A DNA stretch of 64,000 nucleotides from G963422745 sp963422745 (GTDB lineage Bacteria; Actinomycetota; Acidimicrobiia; Acidimicrobiales; Aldehydirespiratoraceae), in the NCBI GenBank assembly GCA_963422745.1, contig OY730477.1:3224001-3288000 (forward strand), written 5' to 3'. The stretch's first letter is position 1. Every line of letters starts with the position of its first letter. Both the position numbers and the translations under genes were made by a program. The notes below the pieces were generated by a model. It was not told the DNA's origin. It saw only the letters and a list, made by a program, of their open reading frames with translations, and searched no databases. Positions 61,055-64,000 of this stretch are shown here, piece after piece.

Positions 61055-62401
61055 TCAACCCCCGAAAGGGGAGGTCACTCCCGACGGTTCTTGTGGCGAA
61101 AAGGTGACCGGCATTGACACCACGCCGGTCATCAACAAGTTGGGTGGGTAGGGCTGGAATCCGTCAGAGTCGACTCGGTAGTCACCGATCCGGGTCAACA
61201 CGTCCAAAAGCATCAATTCGGACTCGATTCGCGCAACAGCGGACCCGATGCAACGGTGACCGCCCAGCCCGAAGGCCAGGTGCTTGTTGACGGACCGATC
61301 GACGCGCACCTGGTCTGCGTCGGCGAAAACGGTTGGGTCGTGATTGGCTGCCACCCAACTAATGAAGACCACGTCACCACGGCGGATCCGGCGTCCCTTA
61401 AGTTCGACGTCACGTGTTGCGGTACGGGTCAGGGACTCGCTGGGGCTGTAGTAGCGGAGAAACTCCTCTATCGCCGTTGAGATCAGGCCAGGCTGAGCGA
61501 TCAGGCGAGCACGGTCCTCGGTATGCATCCCAAGGTGATGCAGCGCCCACGACACCAGCGAGGTTGTGGTGTCGAGTCCACCGGCCACCAGATTCCACAT
61601 GACCGCAGTCACCTCGTCGTTGTTGAGGAGTCGACCATCAATGGTGGTGGTCACAAGCGTGGTGGTTACGTCATCGCCTTGATGTTGTCTGCGGTAGACC
61701 GCGTATTCGCGAAGCTCGGCCCACATATCGTCGCGTCGAGCCACGGCGTTGCGGAACCTCGGGTCGTCGGGTTCGTACGAAGATGTGGCATGGAAGAAGT
61801 CGGCGTAGTGCTTCCAGTTGGCACTGTCCATGCCCATAAGGTCAAGCGTCAGCACAGCCGGTACCGGTGTTGCGTAGTCCAACACCAAGTCGGCGGTGCC
61901 GTTCATTGCAAACTGGTCGAGAAACCACGCCGATACTGATTCCATCCGGGGACGCAAGCGTTTGATCGCTTTGGGCGTCATATGAGGGTTCAGCGCCCGG
62001 CGCAAGTCCGCGTGGGCGGGACCGTCAACTTCGGCCACTCCCATGCGTGGCACATAGGGCGGCCGGGGAATCCCGCATATGCCGTGATAGTTGATCCCGT
62101 CGACTGAGTCGGGTTCGTACCTATGGGCGAAGGTTTCGTTATCGCGCGCTACCGCCGCCACCGATTCGTAGTCGGTGACCATCCAGAAGCCGCCGTACTG
62201 CTGGTTATATACGACCGGGCACTGGTCCTGCAGTTCGGCGTAGCGCTCGTGCCGATTGGCAACAAAGTCAGTTGCCTGGTGGTCAAGGTTGACGGTTTGG
62301 CGTGATATTGGCATGCCTTCAATCGCGGCGAGATTGTCACTGTCGCCAGCTTCGCTGCTCAATCCTAGGTTGGATCTTCTGATCGAGTCGTCGGGTGTCA
62401 C
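61055..62401 (-). CDS. Cytochrome P450
   Basis: A 448-residue P450. Motifs are the I-helix LVAGGLDTTTSLVSWA near 268, ExxR in EEFLRYYSP near 310 and the haem loop FGLGGHRCIGSAVARIESEL near 375-394. The substrate-recognition part includes YHGICGIPRPPYVPRMG. GTG 62401 is the first start; ATG 62314 would give a shorter protein beginning at MPISRQTVNL and is equally possible. It is divergent from the CoA ligase at 62779, with a 64-bp array in between. Confidence 0.93.
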   Translation of the reverse strand: MTPDDSIRRSNLGLSSEAGDSDNLAAIEGMPISRQTVNLDHQATDFVANRHERYAELQDQCPVVYNQQYGGFWMVTDYESVAAVARDNETFAHRYEPDSVDGINYHGICGIPRPPYVPRMGVAEVDGPAHADLRRALNPHMTPKAIKRLRPRMESVSAWFLDQFAMNGTADLVLDYATPVPAVLTLDLMGMDSANWKHYADFFHATSSYEPDDPRFRNAVARRDDMWAELREYAVYRRQHQGDDVTTTLVTTTIDGRLLNNDEVTAVMWNLVAGGLDTTTSLVSWALHHLGMHTEDRARLIAQPGLISTAIEEFLRYYSPSESLTRTATRDVELKGRRIRRGDVVFISWVAANHDPTVFADADQVRVDRSVNKHLAFGLGGHRCIGSAVARIESELMLLDVLTRIGDYRVDSDGFQPYPPNLLMTGVVSMPVTFSPQEPSGVTSPFGG

Positions 62402-62426
62402 CTTGGGCAGTCATCGTGGGTCCGTG

Positions 62427-62770
62427 CATGACCCGATCCGCGATGCAATCCCACCACACCCCATTCAGCGGCTTCGTGCACAAGCCCACACACAACCCAA
62501 TTCACGACACAATCCCACCACACCCCACTCAGCGGCTTCGTGCACAAGCCCACACACAACCCAATCCACGACACAATCCCACCACACCCCACTCAGCGGC
62601 TTCGTGCACAAGCCCACACACAACCCAATCCACGACACAATCCCCCCACACCCCATTCAGCGGCTTCGTGCACAAGCCCACACACAACCCAATTCACGAC
62701 ACAATCCCACCACACCCCACTCAGCGGCTTCATGAGCAAGCCCACACATGACCCGATCCGCGATGTAATC
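62427..62770. repeat. 64-bp tandem array, five copies, upstream of a CoA ligase gene
   Basis: CAGCGGCTTCGTGCACAAGC starts at 62466, 62530, 62594, 62658 and 62722, four exact 64-base steps, with near-identical linkers. The array is bordered on both sides by CATGACCCGATCCGCGATG (62428 and 62747). The right-hand border contains the likely -10 of the ligase gene, so the array looks like an expansion inside a promoter region. Confidence 0.97.
62764..62769 (+). promoter_or_regulatory. Probable -10 of the right-hand CoA ligase
   Basis: TGTAAT ends nine bases before GTG 62779, close to leaderless spacing, and no Shine-Dalgarno sequence precedes the GTG. The homologous position in each upstream repeat unit reads CACAAT. 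Confidence 0.4.
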
Positions 62771-62778
62771 TCCGCACC

Positions 62779-64000
62779 GTGTCGAACTCTGCACATGATC
62801 AACACGCGGCTCCTCCGCACGATTCTGCGGTCATGTCCGTGGCCGAAGCTGATGCGTTCTTGACAGGACCGAAAGGCTTCTTTGAGATAGTTGCGCAGAC
62901 GATCGGTGAAGCGACGATGGATACGGTGGTTACCCCTCATCGCAACCTGCGTGACCTACTGGAAGCTTCGCTGGGCCATGGCGGAGACGGGTCCAGCCGG
63001 TACTACCTATTTGACGACGGCCGCAGCGCCTCCTTTGCTCAGAACATCAGCCACACCGCCGCCGTTGCAGCGGCCCTGACGGACCGCCACGGTGTCGGGC
63101 CTGGTGATCGCGTCGCACTGTTGGGCTCCAATCAGCCCGCCTGGATTCAGGGTTTCTGGGGTGCGGTGAGTTCCGGAGCCGTGGCGGTGGCCATGAACGG
63201 TTGGTGGAAGGGTGACGAGATCCGTCACGGCCTTGAACTCACCGAACCGAAGGTGTTGATCGCTGATCGGCGCCGGCTGGAACGGCTCGGTCGTGATCCA
63301 GGGCTGCCGGTGATCGTTATGGACGACGACTTGGATGACTGCGTTGACCAATACCAGGGTGCGCCCCTGCCCGACGTCAACATCGATCCCGAAGATCCCG
63401 CAGCCATCTTGTTCACGTCGGGGACCACAGGCCGACCCCGGGGCGCCATCCAGACCCATCGCAACTTCTTGGCCTATGTGAGCTGCGCGTTCCTAATCGG
63501 CGCTCGCAAAGCAGTCAGGTTCCCCGAAGACGCTCCGACCGTCTCCGGTCCGACCCTGGCATGCAGCCCCCTATTTCACGTCTCGGGCCTTCATGCCTGC
63601 GCGATCATCGCTGTGGCTGCTGGGTCGTGGCATGTCTGGACAACCGGCCGTTACGACCCGACCAAGATCCTTCGCCTGACTCAGGAATACAAGATCGCCC
63701 GCTGGGGTGGAGTCACCACCCAGATATGGAGGCTGGTGGAGCATCCGAACCTGGCGGACTATGACACGTCCTCGGTGGTGTCCGTCGGCGGCGGCGGATC
63801 AATGTGGTCACCGGAGCTGCAGCAGGCGTGTCGGGCGGCTTTGCCGAATGCCCGAACCGATGTCAACATCGGCTACGGCCTCACCGAGAGTTCGGGATTG
63901 GCTACCGGCGCCTCAGACGACGTCTTGCGGGAGCACCCCGACTCCGTGGGTTATCCCCTGCCCACCGTGTCAGTTCGCATCACCGATGACAAAGGCAACG
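62779..64000 (+). CDS. AMP-dependent acyl-CoA synthetase/ligase, 5' part only
   Basis: About 407 residues are visible before the right edge. The frame starts at GTG 62779; ATG 62833 is an in-frame alternative. ANL motifs are ILFTSGTTGRPRGAIQTHRN near residue 212, CSPLFHVSGLHACAI near 262 and IGYGLTESSGLATGA near 375. The C-terminal lysine domain lies outside the window. The N-terminus (FFEIVAQTIGEATMDTV) is longer than in the other two ligases here. Substrate unknown. Confidence 0.93.
   Translation, partial: MSNSAHDQHAAPPHDSAVMSVAEADAFLTGPKGFFEIVAQTIGEATMDTVVTPHRNLRDLLEASLGHGGDGSSRYYLFDDGRSASFAQNISHTAAVAAALTDRHGVGPGDRVALLGSNQPAWIQGFWGAVSSGAVAVAMNGWWKGDEIRHGLELTEPKVLIADRRRLERLGRDPGLPVIVMDDDLDDCVDQYQGAPLPDVNIDPEDPAAILFTSGTTGRPRGAIQTHRNFLAYVSCAFLIGARKAVRFPEDAPTVSGPTLACSPLFHVSGLHACAIIAVAAGSWHVWTTGRYDPTKILRLTQEYKIARWGGVTTQIWRLVEHPNLADYDTSSVVSVGGGGSMWSPELQQACRAALPNARTDVNIGYGLTESSGLATGASDDVLREHPDSVGYPLPTVSVRITDDKGN

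Noticed and set aside
62395..62863. Repetitive THNPIHDTIPPHP-type open frames
   Set aside because: Present in several frames because the 64-bp unit lacks stops; no independent evidence of translation.
1..64000. tRNA, rRNA, insertion sequence or prophage genes
   Set aside because: Looked for by eye and not found; small tRNA genes could still be missed without a covariance search.

Overview
High-GC bacterial DNA, most likely from an actinobacterium and probably close to the Acidimicrobiia (inference). The reasons are a long actinobacterial-type leuA with a leucine-rich leader peptide, a PAC2-family protein, an LLM flavin/F420-type oxidoreductase, GTG starts with apparently leaderless promoters, and many FadE-type acyl-CoA dehydrogenases, CoA transferases, CoA ligases and P450s. 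No rRNA, tRNA, transposase or phage structural gene was recognised.

Layout. 1-6 kb: LLM oxidoreductase (runs off the left edge), leuA with its attenuator, amidohydrolase, PAC2 protein, SDR dehydrogenase. 6-8 kb: thiolase-like protein and a relic of an M24 peptidase gene. 8.2-13.9 kb: a single-chain Type ISP restriction-modification enzyme whose 3' part is broken into degenerate tandem copies with G13 tracts and a detached C-terminal specificity domain. 14.6-25.1 kb: a catabolic block (two M24-family proteins, MaoC-like hydratase, amidohydrolase, thiolase, CoA transferase, enoyl-CoA hydratase, divergent acyl-CoA dehydrogenase pair). 25.2-27.0 kb: AT-richer AAA ATPase plus DUF4276 pair, a likely defence module. 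27.1-43.2 kb: a second catabolic block (VOC protein, MDR dehydrogenase, two CoA ligases, four acyl-CoA dehydrogenases, SnoaL-like protein, amidohydrolase, CoA transferase, P450) plus a DUF4349 lipoprotein. 43.2-47.6 kb: an AIM24-like gene and a lipoprotein gene whose shared region is duplicated around an exonuclease-BRCT cassette. 47.9-55.6 kb: a tightly packed operon for a branched-chain-amino-acid-type ABC transporter followed by an Ltp2-like thiolase fold protein, a DUF35 protein and a thioesterase. 56.0-58.9 kb: membrane-lipid genes. 59.1-64 kb: DUF4143 ATPase, a FecCD permease pseudogene, a P450 and a CoA ligase running off the right edge.

How it fits together: the transporter probably imports a carboxylated or hydrophobic substrate, ligases or CoA transferases activate it, and paired acyl-CoA dehydrogenases, hydratases, thiolases and the Ltp2/DUF35 pair shorten the side chain. 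P450s and amidohydrolases would act on the ring or hydroxylated parts. A steroid- or terpenoid-like substrate is plausible but not shown.

The most striking feature is not a gene. Many intergenic gaps, and several gene ends, carry tandem duplications, most with a period of 64-67 bp (2.6, 6.1, 9.1, 14.1, 22.2, 38.8, 40.6, 51.4, 55.6, 57.7 and 62.5 kb). Some have roughly double that period (4.6 and 9.2-9.7 kb), and shorter versions (about 17-47 bp) repeat a gene's stop codon.
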